Translations under genes and position numbers: made by a program
Part shown: in pieces, positions 12,796-19,815 of the stretch
How positions within the stretch are numbered: position 1 is the stretch's first letter
How the letters are laid out: the number at the start of each line of letters is the position of its first letter
Source of the DNA: a virus
Direction: 5' to 3' (one strand)
Length of the DNA: 24,954 bases
IMG/VR virus record: IMGVR_UViG_3300042879_005054
Coordinates: 1-24,954 of that record
The notes under the pieces: generated by a model
What the model was told of the DNA's origin: nothing
What the model saw: only the letters and a program-made list of their open reading frames with translations
Databases searched by the model: none

Positions 12796-12824
12796 TTTAC
12801 AAATGGCTAAACCCGCGCTATAAT
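12796..12824 (+). promoter_or_regulatory. sigma70-like promoter with upstream palindrome
   Basis: TTTACA (12796-12801), 17-bp spacer, TATAAT (12819-12824), preceded by TTTTACCC. Predicted start near 12831. Confidence 0.85.
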
Positions 12825-12857
12825 GGCGACGTTGACAACATGAAAGGCTCTTATATC

Positions 12858-13418
12858 ATGACGATGAAGCGTAACGACAAGGTTCAGATTATCATCGACC
12901 TGCTTGCCGACGGCAACGGTCGGTTCACCGTAGCTGAGCTACTGGCCAAGGCTGGCTCCGAGCGGCGCGCTCGGTCGGCTATCTTCCTGGCGCGTCAGGC
13001 GGGCACCGGCCTCGAACCCATCCGCGATGGTCGCGAGGTTATCTCCTACATTAGTGCCAAGATCGGCGCCGAGCAGCGCGCGGTTGCTAATGCGGCCGCC
13101 AAGGCTGTCGCAGCCACCAAGGCGACCAAGCCTGTCAAGGTCAAGGCTGTCAAGCCGCCGAAGCAGGTCAAGGTTAAGGTTGACGCCCCGACCCCCGTCA
13201 AGCGCCCGAAGGGTGCGACTCCGGTCCCGGGTCAGCCGACCCAGTATGACATGCCGATGCCGGCGCGTAGCTCCTGGCGTGGTAAAAAGAGCTATGCCGA
13301 AGAGCTGGCCGATATCCTCAAGGAAGATGGCCCTGCCATCGTGGCTATGGGTAAGCGTAACCTCGGTCCTGAGGGTGCGCTTGAGGTCGAGGAGATTACC
13401 GAAAAGAAGGTGGCCTAA
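12858..13418 (+). CDS. Lys/Ala/Pro-rich protein with N-terminal helix-turn-helix-like domain
   Basis: A 186-residue protein. Residues 5-65 read as a small winged-helix-like domain (IIIDLLADGNGRFTVAELLAKAG, then RRARSAIFLARQAG and a REVISYI strand). About 75-130 is a basic, Ala/Lys/Pro-rich linker with KPVKVKAVKPPKQVKVKV, and the C-terminus is an acidic helical segment. The start at 12858 is favoured by AAAGG about 11 bases upstream; an in-frame ATG at 12840 would have almost no leader. DNA binding is likely from this layout, as in histone-like or regulator proteins, but not proven. The DNA ligase gene follows with a TAATG overlap. GC-rich codon use. Confidence 0.75.
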   Translation: MTMKRNDKVQIIIDLLADGNGRFTVAELLAKAGSERRARSAIFLARQAGTGLEPIRDGREVISYISAKIGAEQRAVANAAAKAVAATKATKPVKVKAVKPPKQVKVKVDAPTPVKRPKGATPVPGQPTQYDMPMPARSSWRGKKSYAEELADILKEDGPAIVAMGKRNLGPEGALEVEEITEKKVA

Positions 13419-14314
13419 TGGCCTCCTCCTTCCGCCCCATGCTGGCCTGTCAATATGACAAGGCCAAGGTGCGCTGGCCCATGCTCGCTAGCCCGAAGCT
13501 TGATGGCATCCGCTGTCTAGCTTTTGGCGGCGTAGCTATGGCTAGGTCGATGAAGCCGATCCGCAACCGCTATATTCAAGCTTGGTTTAAGGCTAATGCT
13601 GAGGTATTGCAGGCATTTGATGGCGAGCTAATTGTCGGCCCACCCAATGCTGCCGATGTGTTCAATGTGACCTCTTCGGCTGTCAATAGCGAGGACGGCG
13701 AGCCCGACTTTACGTATCACGTATTTGATCGGGTTGCGCTCGGTGATTATACCCATCGTTTTGACTATCTTCGCCAAGAGGATATGCCTGATCGTGTCAA
13801 GATTGTTGCAAATTTCACCATCTTTAGCGAGGGTGATCTTGGCTTTTATGAATCCAAAGCACTAGATGAAGGCTATGAGGGTGTCATGCTACGCCACCCA
13901 ATGTCGCCTTACAAGCAGGGTCGATCTACGCCAAAGGAAGCTTACCTTCTTAAGGTCAAGCGGTTTTTTGATGCCGAGGCCGAGATCATTGACCTGCTAG
14001 AGGAAATGCGTAACGATAACCCGCTGACGACAAATGAATTGGGTCTTGGTAAGCGGTCAAGCCATCAAGCCAATCTAGTTGCTAAGGGTACCATGGGCAC
14101 CCTATGTGTCCGTGGCATCAATGGTGAATTCAAGGGTGTGGAATTTGGTATTGGGTCTGGCTTTGATCAGGCTACACGCCAAGCACTCTGGAATGATCGT
14201 CAAAACATGCTAGGCAAGATTGTGACATATAAGTACTTTTCGATTGGCGTAAAGGACAAGCCACGGTTCCCTGTCTTCAAGGGACTCCGTGACCCGATTG
14301 ATATCGGAGGGTGA
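13418..14314 (+). CDS. ATP-dependent DNA ligase, T7-like short form
   Basis: A 298-residue ligase that seals nicks in double-stranded DNA through an enzyme-adenylate. It has the nucleotidyltransferase motifs: SPKLDGIR at about 25-32 with Lys27 as the predicted AMP-carrying residue, FDGELIVG (67-74), YHVFD (100-104), EGVMLR (154-159) and LLKVKRF (177-183). The rest is an OB-fold domain with GTLCVRG and KYFSIGVKDKPRFPVF. Length is a little under that of T7 ligase (about 359). It overlaps the preceding gene by one base and is followed by the GNAT-like gene after two bases. Likely role: replication and repair of phage DNA. Confidence 0.93.
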   Translation: MASSFRPMLACQYDKAKVRWPMLASPKLDGIRCLAFGGVAMARSMKPIRNRYIQAWFKANAEVLQAFDGELIVGPPNAADVFNVTSSAVNSEDGEPDFTYHVFDRVALGDYTHRFDYLRQEDMPDRVKIVANFTIFSEGDLGFYESKALDEGYEGVMLRHPMSPYKQGRSTPKEAYLLKVKRFFDAEAEIIDLLEEMRNDNPLTTNELGLGKRSSHQANLVAKGTMGTLCVRGINGEFKGVEFGIGSGFDQATRQALWNDRQNMLGKIVTYKYFSIGVKDKPRFPVFKGLRDPIDIGG

Positions 14315-14316
14315 CA

Positions 14317-14763
14317 ATGGACATGAAAGAATACCGAGCACCCGAAGCTTGGCTAAATGAATTACTCATGTCCGACCCAGTTAGACCTTCTATATCAATA
14401 CCCGATAGGTATGGGCATAATCGTGCCGTATTTGTCTTGTGGCAAGATGAAAAGCCAACGGCTGTATGCTGCGTGGTGCTGCTAGATTACGTCCCGGCTG
14501 CCGAGTCGGAGTTATTCTATGAGGGCAATGAACACTATGACCATGCCTGCATGTATACGATCTGGGCATTGCGCCCTGGGGCTGGGCGCGCTCTAGCCTC
14601 GCGCCTTGTGCCGCATCTTCGCCAGAAATACGCCGTGGCTCGCGTGGTGACCCTGTCACCAAACACCGCCATGGCAAAACGGTTCCATCTTAATAACGGC
14701 GCCGTAATATTTCGGGATAATGAAGATTTCGAAACCGTAAATTACGAATATGAGGCGGTGTGA
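14317..14763 (+). CDS. GNAT-like acetyltransferase
   Basis: A 148-residue protein with GNAT-type features: a beta-strand core AVFVLWQDEKPTAVCCVVLL, the YTIWALRPGAGRALASRLVPHL segment resembling the acetyl-CoA-binding loop and helix, and VVTLSPNTAMAKRFHLNNGAV, a typical final motif in which a residue after the helix packs on the cofactor. GGAGGG lies before the ATG at 14317. GNAT enzymes transfer an acetyl group to an amine; the target is unknown. Its TGA stop lies in palindrome copy 5. Assignment is by motif only. Confidence 0.7.
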   Translation: MDMKEYRAPEAWLNELLMSDPVRPSISIPDRYGHNRAVFVLWQDEKPTAVCCVVLLDYVPAAESELFYEGNEHYDHACMYTIWALRPGAGRALASRLVPHLRQKYAVARVVTLSPNTAMAKRFHLNNGAVIFRDNEDFETVNYEYEAV

Positions 14764-14776
14764 CATTTATGTTACA
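14759..14776. promoter_or_regulatory. 18-bp palindromic operator-like site (copy 5)
   Basis: TGTGACATTTATGTTACA, 28 bp (centre to centre) upstream of copy 6. One mismatch in the right arm. It contains the stop codon of the GNAT-like gene. Confidence 0.6.
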
Positions 14777-14786
14777 CTGAGGGTGG

Positions 14787-14804
14787 TGTGACATATATGT
14801 CACA
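14787..14804. promoter_or_regulatory. 18-bp palindromic operator-like site (copy 6)
   Basis: TGTGACATATATGTCACA, a perfect palindrome. Its centre (14795.5) is 45.5 bp before the -35 box at 14841. A second dyad, TTCTTAAC-AAAA-GTTAAGAA (14813-14832), lies between it and the promoter. Confidence 0.7.
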
Positions 14805-14840
14805 GGGGTCGATTCTTAACAAAAGTTAAGAAAATAACCC

Positions 14841-14869
14841 TTTACATACCCCTAGAACCGTGGTATAAT
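14841..14869 (+). promoter_or_regulatory. sigma70-like promoter with upstream palindromes
   Basis: TTTACA (14841-14846), 17-bp spacer, TATAAT (14864-14869), preceded by AAAATAACCC exactly as at 2204. Predicted start near 14876, which is the A of the next ATG. Confidence 0.85.
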
Positions 14870-14875
14870 GGCCTC

Positions 14876-15001
14876 ATGAAAGAGAGAGAAATACCGTTCG
14901 CGTTTATGATGCTAGCTGGCTTCGCCGCCGGCTGGCTTCTCGCGGACCTTCTCCAAGGCATCATAATCATCATCGTGGCGCTGGTCGCCCTAGGAGCCTG
15001 A
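14876..15001 (+). CDS. small membrane peptide, possibly leaderless
   Basis: A 41-residue peptide: charged start (MKEREIPF), then hydrophobic sequence almost to the end, with LAGFAAGWLLADLLQG and a second run IIIIIVALVALGA, so one long or two short membrane helices. The predicted transcription start coincides with its ATG, so the mRNA may be leaderless; the internal ATGs at 14906 and 14909 are possible alternatives. It ends two bases before the next ATG. Function unknown. Confidence 0.6.
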   Translation: MKEREIPFAFMMLAGFAAGWLLADLLQGIIIIIVALVALGA

Positions 15002-15002
15002 T

Positions 15003-15692
15003 ATGAAGCTTTTGAACATTGACGCCAACGCCAAGACCGTCAAGGGTCAGGGTCGCGGTTATATGACAGCCATCCTCTACCTCGCCCCGGCCGATGAATC
15101 CGGGTATGAGGTCTGCCCGATGGCTAGCCAGGGCTGCCGCAAGGCCTGCCTGAACAAGGCTGGCATGGGTGCCTTTAGCAACGTCCAGGCGGCTCGCATC
15201 GCCAAGACAAAGTGGTATTTCGAGGACCGCTCGGCCTTCATGGCCCAGCTTATGACCGAGGTCCGCGCCTTCATCCGCAAGGCTTTCAAGGCGGGCTTGA
15301 TCCCCGTGGTACGTCTCAATGGCACCTCCGATATCCCGTGGGAGCGGGTGCCTGTCGAGGGTAAGCCAAATATCATGGCGCATTTTCCGACGGTGCAATT
15401 TTATGATTACACCAAGCGGCACAACCGTCGCGACCTGCCTGACAATTATCACCTGACCTTCAGCCTGGCTGAGGACAATGATACGCGCGCGAGCGCGGCC
15501 GCGAGCAACGGCGCAAATGTTGCCGTGGTGTTCCGCACCGACAAGTTTCCGGTCACCTTCATGGGTATGCCCGTGGTCGATGGCGACGCCGACGACCTGC
15601 GGTTCCTCGACGGCAAGGGTGTCGTTGTCGGCCTGAAGGCTAAGGGTCCTGCCAAGAAGGACACCAGCGGCTTTGTGAGGGACGCGGCATGA
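15003..15692 (+). CDS. conserved phage protein with N-terminal cysteine cluster
   Basis: A 229-residue protein of a family I recognise as widespread in phages and plasmids without known function. Conserved features: a Cys cluster CPMASQGCRKACLNKAGMG at about 38-56, SNVQAARIAKTKWY, RLNGTSDIPWE at about 104-114, VQFYDYTKRHNR, LTFSLAEDND, VAVVFRTDKFP and a C-terminal VVDGDADDLRF plus GLKAKGPAKKDTSGFV. The three closely spaced cysteines could bind a metal or iron-sulfur cluster, which is inference. GC-rich, like the ligase region. It overlaps the next gene (ATGA). Confidence 0.8.
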   Translation: MKLLNIDANAKTVKGQGRGYMTAILYLAPADESGYEVCPMASQGCRKACLNKAGMGAFSNVQAARIAKTKWYFEDRSAFMAQLMTEVRAFIRKAFKAGLIPVVRLNGTSDIPWERVPVEGKPNIMAHFPTVQFYDYTKRHNRRDLPDNYHLTFSLAEDNDTRASAAASNGANVAVVFRTDKFPVTFMGMPVVDGDADDLRFLDGKGVVVGLKAKGPAKKDTSGFVRDAA

Positions 15693-15922
15693 GCGAAGAA
15701 AACCACACCCAACCCTCATGCTTCACTTTTGAGGCTTATGTGCCTCAATATGTGGCTGATGATGGTACACCAATGATGCATAATGTCAGGCATCAAGTTC
15801 AGTCTAGGGATATGACCTTAGGTGCTTTGCTTGAGGCCTTTGAAAATTTCCTTAAGGGTGCTGGCTATGCTGCACAGCTTAGGGAAAAATATATTGATCT
15901 TGTTGATATTGAAAAGGGGTGA
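15689..15922 (+). CDS. small acidic hypothetical protein
   Basis: A 77-residue protein (begins MSEENHTQPSCFTFEAYVPQ) whose ATG overlaps the stop of the Cys-cluster gene. A helical second half (TLGALLEAFENFLKGAGYAA) follows a beta-like first half. No family recognised; the four-base overlap suggests coupled expression. Confidence 0.7.
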   Translation: MSEENHTQPSCFTFEAYVPQYVADDGTPMMHNVRHQVQSRDMTLGALLEAFENFLKGAGYAAQLREKYIDLVDIEKG

Positions 15923-15924
15923 AC

Positions 15925-16074
15925 ATGCTTCCGTTTAGCTATATGGTTCTTGGTCTCAATGTGATGGCCACATTTGTTAATGCTGTAACTGGTAATGTCA
16001 CCCAGACGCTGCTCGGTATTCTTGTGGCTGTCGTCATTGGGTATCATGTGTGGAAGGATAGTCAAAATGCCTGA
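15925..16074 (+). CDS. small two-helix membrane protein
   Basis: A 49-residue protein with two hydrophobic segments (YMVLGLNVMATFVNAV and LLGILVAVVIGYHVW) joined by a short Gly/Asn/Thr turn, and a short polar tail. AAAAGGGG lies five bases before the ATG. It overlaps the next gene by eight bases. Function unknown. Confidence 0.65.
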   Translation: MLPFSYMVLGLNVMATFVNAVTGNVTQTLLGILVAVVIGYHVWKDSQNA

Positions 16075-16372
16075 GATTTTTCTTGTCGAATGTATCACCC
16101 AACACCGCATTGTGTATGCTGTTGAGGCTGAGAGCAGAGAACATGCGTCCGACATTGTAGCTATCGAATCAGGTGATAGCACTAATTTTCAAGAGCTTGG
16201 TCAGCAATGGCTCGGTGAGACAATTGTTAGCGCCCGGCCTGTCGATGAAGCTACATACCTCGAAGAGTTCGACCTGATTAATGGTTATCTTGAGAGTTGG
16301 CCTACAGAACAGAAGTTGTCCTTTATAAACAAGGAGTCTGCACGTGAAAGTCACCATCGGAACCTACCCTAA
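16067..16372 (+). CDS. hypothetical protein
   Basis: A 101-residue acidic protein (begins MPEIFLVECITQHRIVYAVE) with a ferredoxin-like strand-helix-strand rhythm in the first 60 residues. It overlaps the membrane-protein gene before it and runs 29 bases into the next gene. No family recognised. Confidence 0.7.
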   Translation: MPEIFLVECITQHRIVYAVEAESREHASDIVAIESGDSTNFQELGQQWLGETIVSARPVDEATYLEEFDLINGYLESWPTEQKLSFINKESARESHHRNLP

Positions 16373-16823
16373 GAGCCCAAAAAGGGAACGTAAGGTATCT
16401 GTGCATATTGATAGGTCAGATGTGTGGAATATGGACCACACTCTGGCCTTAATTGTCGTGCCCATGCTTAAGATGCTTAAGGAAGATAAGCATGGGTCTC
16501 CATATGTTGACAATGACGATGTGCCTGATCATCTTCATGATACCCAAACCGGGTTTAGCTATGATACTGACGAAAATCATCATGCCAGATGGGTATGGGT
16601 TCTTGATGAAATGATTTGGGCCTTTGAGCAACACGCCAGTTCCGAGTGGGAACTTCAGTATTATAGCGGTGAAACTGATCTAAAGATTGATGATACTGGT
16701 CTGATGTATGAGGGCCCTGACCACACCTTTAAAGTAGATTATGATGGTATGACCGCGCATCGCGCGCGAATGAAAAATGGCCTTCGGCTTTTTGCTAAGT
16801 ATTATGACGGGCTGTGGACGTGA
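16344..16823 (+). CDS. conserved phage protein of unknown function (DVWxMDHTLA family)
   Basis: A 159-residue protein from a GTG start, fixed by AAGGAG eight bases upstream even though it lies inside the preceding gene. It carries RSDVWNMDHTLALIVVPML, DNDDVPDHLHD, RWVWVLDEMIWAFEQH and a terminal GLRLFAKYYDGLW, a signature I associate with a family common in tailed phages and without a known role. It is acidic and rich in Trp and His. It overlaps the next gene by four bases. Confidence 0.8.
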   Translation: MKVTIGTYPKSPKRERKVSVHIDRSDVWNMDHTLALIVVPMLKMLKEDKHGSPYVDNDDVPDHLHDTQTGFSYDTDENHHARWVWVLDEMIWAFEQHASSEWELQYYSGETDLKIDDTGLMYEGPDHTFKVDYDGMTAHRARMKNGLRLFAKYYDGLWT

Positions 16824-16966
16824 AGGAAGAGGTCACCCCTGAGTGGATAAGGTCTCTTATCCCTTATACTGTTTTTAATGCTGATCGTGAAAACTATCGC
16901 GTCATAGCAGATGTGATGGAAAAAATGCTCGATGAAATTAAAAGGGCTAAAAATAAAAATGAATGA
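16820..16966 (+). CDS. small hypothetical protein
   Basis: A 48-residue protein from a GTG start that overlaps the preceding TGA (GTGA). It reads EEVTPEWIRSLIPYTVFNAD, then a helix ending in a lysine-rich tail (KRAKNKNE). It overlaps the start of the radical SAM gene by eight bases. No family recognised. Confidence 0.6.
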   Translation: MKEEVTPEWIRSLIPYTVFNADRENYRVIADVMEKMLDEIKRAKNKNE

Positions 16967-18230
16967 AGAATTTTTGAGCAAGACAGCATGTGGTGCAGTT
17001 TGGGCTTCAGTATCGACTGATACTATGGGTCGATTGCGCCCATGCTGCACGATAAATTCTGTTATTACTGATTCAAAAGGTGAGCCCTATAAGATTGATA
17101 GAATTGGTGATCTTGAAAGATTTTGGCATTCTGATACGATGCGCGAAATAAGAAAAGCGGGATTAGAAAATCGATGGCATAAATTGTGTTTTAAATGCGA
17201 ACAGCAAGAAAATGGTGGTTCTTTCTCGCAGCGCCTGTTGTATGTTCACCTCTTAGAAAAGGTGAGATTTTCAAAAAAATCAAACCCGGATTCGGTCATA
17301 CCTAATATAAAAATGCTCAATCTTCTTTTGAGCAATAAGTGTAATATGAAATGTAGAATGTGTAGCCCTAAAAATTCACATCTTATAGGTCGTGAATCTA
17401 AAACTCATAATCTTTCTGATATATGGGGTAATGATGTCTGGGGTAAAGATCAAACATCAACATATAGCGAACCTGTCTCAATAGATGATGATGCCATGAT
17501 TGAGCTTGTTGAAGCTTATCATGAATCAATAGATGAAATACAATTTGCCGGCGGCGAGCCCTTTTTGTCTGATACGCAATATCTTATTTTGAAAAAATTA
17601 GTCGATCTTGGTGTTTCTGATAAAATCACAATCACATATAATACCAATGGTACAATACCAATGGATCAGTATTATGAATTATGGTCAAAATTTAAAAAGG
17701 TATCATTGTCTGTTAGTTTAGAAGCTGTAGGTGATCTTGCAAATTACATAAGATACCCAACAAATTGGGATAATATTAATCGTGTTATGAAATCTTTGGA
17801 TTTGGTATCAAATAATATTATTCAAGTTAAAGTAAACTGTCTTGTTCAAGCATTAAATGTTTTGAGATTGCGCGAATTTATGGAATGGTTATATCAATAT
17901 GATAATATATGCAGAATCCCCTCCTTTAGTACATTGGTTCTACCAAAACATCAACATATTAGAAATATACCGATAGAGCTTAGGGAAGAATCAGCATCTA
18001 ACTTAAAAAATTTTATGGAAACTCATGATCTTAATAGTGATAGGGGGAAAATTATATGGCCTTATCGGTGGTATAAGAGTAGAATGAAAAAAACTATTCA
18101 CTACATTAAAAATGAACCTGATGCTATTAATACTACAGAATTTATAAAATTCAATACCACCTTAGACAGAGTGCGAAAGCTTGATCTTTTTGCAGTATTA
18201 CCTGAGCTTAACGGGTATTATAAAATTTAA
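16959..18230 (+). CDS. radical SAM protein with extra Cys motifs (twitch-type)
   Basis: A 423-residue radical SAM enzyme. The core cluster motif is CNMKCRMC at 128-135 (Cys128, 132, 135), with GGEPF at 198-202, ITYNTNGT and a SVSLEA strand. In front is an N-terminal cysteine region: C11, the pair CC at 29-30 and CFKC at 77-80. That layout fits auxiliary iron-sulfur binding as in phage twitch-domain radical SAM proteins. Such enzymes use a 5'-deoxyadenosyl radical for difficult modifications; the substrate here is unknown. The gene is clearly more AT-rich than its neighbours, suggesting transfer. An in-frame ATG at 16932 could add nine residues. Confidence 0.88.
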   Translation: MNEEFLSKTACGAVWASVSTDTMGRLRPCCTINSVITDSKGEPYKIDRIGDLERFWHSDTMREIRKAGLENRWHKLCFKCEQQENGGSFSQRLLYVHLLEKVRFSKKSNPDSVIPNIKMLNLLLSNKCNMKCRMCSPKNSHLIGRESKTHNLSDIWGNDVWGKDQTSTYSEPVSIDDDAMIELVEAYHESIDEIQFAGGEPFLSDTQYLILKKLVDLGVSDKITITYNTNGTIPMDQYYELWSKFKKVSLSVSLEAVGDLANYIRYPTNWDNINRVMKSLDLVSNNIIQVKVNCLVQALNVLRLREFMEWLYQYDNICRIPSFSTLVLPKHQHIRNIPIELREESASNLKNFMETHDLNSDRGKIIWPYRWYKSRMKKTIHYIKNEPDAINTTEFIKFNTTLDRVRKLDLFAVLPELNGYYKI

Positions 18231-18231
18231 A

Positions 18232-18576
18232 TTATTTTAGATTTTTGCGAATATCGCTTATGGCTGAAAGCGCATCTGTATTTTCACGATCATATTTTTT
18301 TAGAGTTCTTGCGATCATTGATAAAATAGACCATGAGAAAAACCCTATGACAGCACCAGCCACTAATATAATATGCATATTCAAACTTAATTCAAAAAAT
18401 TCTAAAGTAGGGACCGCAAAAATAATTGCTGAGCCAGTTGATATGCCAGATCGAATGCAAGCATCTAGCATGTTTAGTGGTCTCCAAAATGCGAAGAGGG
18501 CTAAACCACCTAGCAGACCACCAATACCAGATATAATTTTATGCATAAGAAAGGCGCTAGCACCTGTGACTGACAT
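18232..18576 (-). CDS. holin-like three-helix membrane protein
   Basis: A 114-residue protein with three hydrophobic helices (IISGIGGLLGGLALFAFW, ISTGSAIIFAVPTLEFF and HIILVAGAVIGFFSWSILS) and a charged tail (KKYDRENTDALSAISDI). The size, helix number and GGLLGGLA opening look like holins that make membrane holes for the lysis enzyme, but a holin call from topology alone is tentative. It converges on the radical SAM gene with one base between stops. AT-rich. AAGGG lies upstream of the start. Confidence 0.55.
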   Translation of the reverse strand: MSVTGASAFLMHKIISGIGGLLGGLALFAFWRPLNMLDACIRSGISTGSAIIFAVPTLEFFELSLNMHIILVAGAVIGFFSWSILSMIARTLKKYDRENTDALSAISDIRKNLK

Positions 18577-18626
18577 GTGGTTTAGCCCTTAAAAATATTT
18601 TTATTATTTATTCAAAGGAGCATGTT

Positions 18627-19211
18627 ATGAATTTGATCGGTATCTGTGGTCTAATAGGTTCGGGTAAGGATACCATCGCTGGTACTCTTGTCGGTATTGG
18701 TTGGACGCGATATAGCATGGCTAAACCGCTCAAGGATATGACGGCTGCACTATTCAATTGGCCGCGCGATATGGTTGAGGGTGATACTGCGGAATCAAGA
18801 GCGTGGCGTGAGCAACGTGATGACTGGTGGTCTGAACGTCTCGCGCGCGAGATAACACCACGTTCGGTGTTACAATACATGGGCACAGAAGTTATGCGCC
18901 AAAACTTTCATGATGACATTTGGGTTGCGTGCATGGAAAAATTCTATGCAGAAAATGGACCTCATATTGTTATTAGTGATGTCAGATTCCCAAATGAAAT
19001 TGCAGCCATTCGTCGTCTTGGTGGGGAAATTTGGCATGTGTATCGCCCACCACTCCCATATTGGTTTGAACGCGCAGCTATGGGTAAAGATATACCTGAA
19101 GTGCATTTGTCAGAACGTGCATGGCTTGGTATTGAACCCGATCAAACATTCTGGAACACAAGTAGCCTTCAAGATTTAAAGAATGCCGTGTACAAGGCTG
19201 TCAAAGTCTGA
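18627..19211 (+). CDS. deoxynucleoside monophosphate kinase (T4 gp1-like)
   Basis: A 194-residue P-loop kinase. GLIGSGKDTIAG at 8-19 is the Walker A loop, YSMAKPLKDMTAALF is the dNMP-binding segment, RSVLQYMGTEVMRQ follows, and VISDVRFPNE resembles a Walker B strand. The pattern matches the phage dNMP kinase family (T4 gene 1), which phosphorylates dNMPs to supply DNA synthesis. CAAAGGAG lies before the ATG. It opens the T4-type core gene run. Also contains one of the three CTCGCGCGCGAG palindromes. Confidence 0.9.
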   Translation: MNLIGICGLIGSGKDTIAGTLVGIGWTRYSMAKPLKDMTAALFNWPRDMVEGDTAESRAWREQRDDWWSERLAREITPRSVLQYMGTEVMRQNFHDDIWVACMEKFYAENGPHIVISDVRFPNEIAAIRRLGGEIWHVYRPPLPYWFERAAMGKDIPEVHLSERAWLGIEPDQTFWNTSSLQDLKNAVYKAVKV

Positions 19212-19223
19212 TATGATGTTCTT

Positions 19224-19790
19224 ATGAACAGATTCATTCTCTCCACAGACCCCGTCGAAGCCGCGCAGATGCATTGCGATAAGCATGTCGTCAAGATGAT
19301 TCTTGAAGAGGCTCAGATGCTATCCACAGCACACCGCGTGCTTGACGGCTCAATGACAATCGAGCAGCGATATGTGCAAGGCTCTCTGCCGGCGCGCTTT
19401 CGAAATGTCAAGCGATGGGTGCATCCTAACCCCGATCTTGATGGTGTTCTCTATCAGGCTACGCACATCAATCACCCGTGCGCTGTTTGGTCGCGTGTTT
19501 GCCGAGATAATTATCTCTGGGGTTATGAATTGCTTGAGGCTTTGTGCAAAGAATACACTTTACGTTATGGTAAGACGCACTTGGTTGAGACTAAGCTAAT
19601 TGATGTGCTGTCTCACCCGCCGCACAAGATTCAATATGGTCAAATTCTTACAAATTTTCCGCAGGCCATGCCTGATGAATGTAAGCATGAAGACCCTGTT
19701 GAGGCTTATCGTAAATATTATATCGAAAAGAAGGTTCGTTTTGCAAAATGGACCAATCGTCAGCCACCTAGCTGGTGGCCTAATAGCTAA
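19224..19790 (+). CDS. conserved phage protein, function unknown
   Basis: A 188-residue protein of a type common in T4-like phages of water bacteria: DPVEAAQMHCDKHVVKMILEEAQMLSTAHRV near the N-terminus, THINHPCAVWSRVC, YTLRYGKTH, and FPQAMPDECK with DPVEAYRKYY and WTNRQPPSWW at the C-terminus. Many conserved His, Cys and Trp residues suggest an enzyme. I recall such proteins being listed under DNA-repair glycosylase names, but cannot support that from the sequence. No clear Shine-Dalgarno before the ATG. Confidence 0.8.
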   Translation: MNRFILSTDPVEAAQMHCDKHVVKMILEEAQMLSTAHRVLDGSMTIEQRYVQGSLPARFRNVKRWVHPNPDLDGVLYQATHINHPCAVWSRVCRDNYLWGYELLEALCKEYTLRYGKTHLVETKLIDVLSHPPHKIQYGQILTNFPQAMPDECKHEDPVEAYRKYYIEKKVRFAKWTNRQPPSWWPNS

Positions 19791-19793
19791 ATA
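19787..19793 (+). promoter_or_regulatory. candidate T4-type late promoter
   Basis: CTAAATA followed by CC, about 22 bp before the next ATG, resembles the TATAAATA-type late promoter box of T4-like phages. A gp33-like co-activator is encoded in the window. One short motif only, so weak. Confidence 0.3.
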
Positions 19794-19815
19794 CCACTAT
19801 GAAAAAGGAGCAGTA

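Noticed and set aside
13027-13458. 143-codon Arg/Ser-rich open frame
   Set aside because: It is a shifted reading of the Lys/Ala/Pro-rich gene at 12858-13418; its composition is what the real gene gives in the wrong frame.
2150-14804. TGTGA...TCACA palindromes as CRP or FNR sites
   Set aside because: The gap between half sites is 8 bp, not 6 as in CRP, and the inner CA/TG bases are conserved too, so a different protein is more likely.
2150-14804. The same palindromes as rho-independent terminators
   Set aside because: None is followed by a T-run, and their distance to the downstream promoter is exact while their relation to the upstream stop codon varies.
14970-15719. 249-codon open frame on the minus strand
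   Set aside because: It lies opposite the conserved Cys-cluster phage gene (15003-15692), which has recognisable motifs, a ribosome site and operon context; the frame is kept open by GC-rich codons.
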